Positions 63,771 through 64,000 of a stretch of 64,000 bases of DNA are shown piece by piece. How positions within the stretch are numbered: the stretch's first letter is position 1; every line of letters starts with the position of its first letter. This stretch comes from Rhodanobacter sp. GTDB taxonomy: Bacteria; Pseudomonadota; Gammaproteobacteria; Xanthomonadales; Rhodanobacteraceae. The notes under the pieces were generated by a model that was not told the origin of the DNA, did not search any database, and was given only the letters and a program-made list of their open reading frames with translations. The stretch lies in contig SCSE01000035.1 in assembly GCA_004298015.1 (NCBI GenBank), positions 51,931-115,930 of the forward strand, in the 5' to 3' direction. The translations under genes and the position numbers were made by a program.

Positions 63771-64000
63771 ATGAGTTATTTTCTTGATCGATTGCAGTTC
63801 TTCAAACGCCAGTCCCAGACGTTTTCCGACGGCCACGGCGTCACCAGGGACGACAATCGGGACTGGGAAAACAGTTACCGCTCGCGCTGGCAGTACGACA
63901 AGATCGTGCGCTCGACGCATGGGGTGAACTGCACGGGTTCATGTAGCTGGAAGATCTACGTCAAGAACGGCCTGGTGACCTGGGAAACCCAGCAGACGGA
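63771..64000 (+). CDS. narG: Respiratory nitrate reductase alpha subunit, partial
   Basis: The first 76 residues are present and the gene runs off the right edge. The start [20 protein letters not shown] matches NarG. The [4Fe-4S] (FS0) ligands are visible as His50, Cys54 and Cys58 in [17 protein letters not shown] leads into the molybdopterin domain. NarG reduces nitrate on the cytoplasmic face with Mo-bisMGD. It lies 46 bases after narK, in the order narK-narG expected of a narKGHJI operon. Confidence 0.95.
   Translation, partial: MSYFLDRLQFFKRQSQTFSDGHGVTRDDNRDWENSYRSRWQYDKIVRSTHGVNCTGSCSWKIYVKNGLVTWETQQT

Noticed and set aside
1..64000. CRISPR array, tRNA or rRNA genes
   Set aside because: No regularly spaced repeats or cloverleaf/rRNA sequences were recognised by eye. 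The dispersed repeats are unevenly spaced and interspersed with genes.

Overview
The window reads as a chromosomal segment of a GC-rich gammaproteobacterium of the Xanthomonadales, most like the denitrifying genus Rhodanobacter. This rests on the protein style (two large TonB-dependent receptors, TPR-sulfotransferases, QEGLA-motif protein, CGFS glutaredoxin fused to rhodanese) and on the start of a nitrate respiration locus (narK, narG) at the right end. The genus is an inference; no rRNA or tRNA gene is visible.

Layout. Positions 1-8,900 hold small envelope or stress genes: a partial DUF2383 protein, a DUF2884 protein, membrane and lipoproteins, UspA, a zinc alcohol dehydrogenase, a glutathione S-transferase and a DUF883 protein, plus a decayed amidinotransferase. 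Positions 8,970-20,320 are core metabolism: aceE, maeB, a QEGLA-motif protein, rsgA, an SGNH hydrolase, an SDR and a glutaredoxin-rhodanese fusion. Positions 20,536-32,198 form a block of two TonB-dependent receptors around three TPR-sulfotransferases. Positions 32,969-52,633 are mostly housekeeping: DegV, SDR, sppA with a MATE pump, priA, tatABC, a SYLF protein, hemH with an alpha/beta hydrolase, an M49-like lipoprotein, an MFS pump with DUF1993, and an FAD oxidoreductase.

From 52,634 the density drops and accessory DNA begins. IS66, IS630 and IS21 remnants flank a loose cluster of a ThiF/E1-like enzyme, a PEP-CTERM protein, an Acg-like nitroreductase and a FeeM-like N-acyltransferase. The window closes with a DUF2249 gene, narK and the first part of narG. 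Both the DUF2249 gene and narK carry FNR/DNR-type boxes upstream, so they are probably induced together when oxygen is low.

The intergenic space carries at least five families of short dispersed repeats: A (~140 bp mosaic), B (~165 bp with terminal inverted repeats, four copies), C (~100 bp, near gene 3' ends), D (REP-like palindromes) and E (~163 bp with inverted ends). In two places a family B copy supplies the stop codon of the gene in front of it. No CRISPR array, rRNA, tRNA or intact mobile element was seen.
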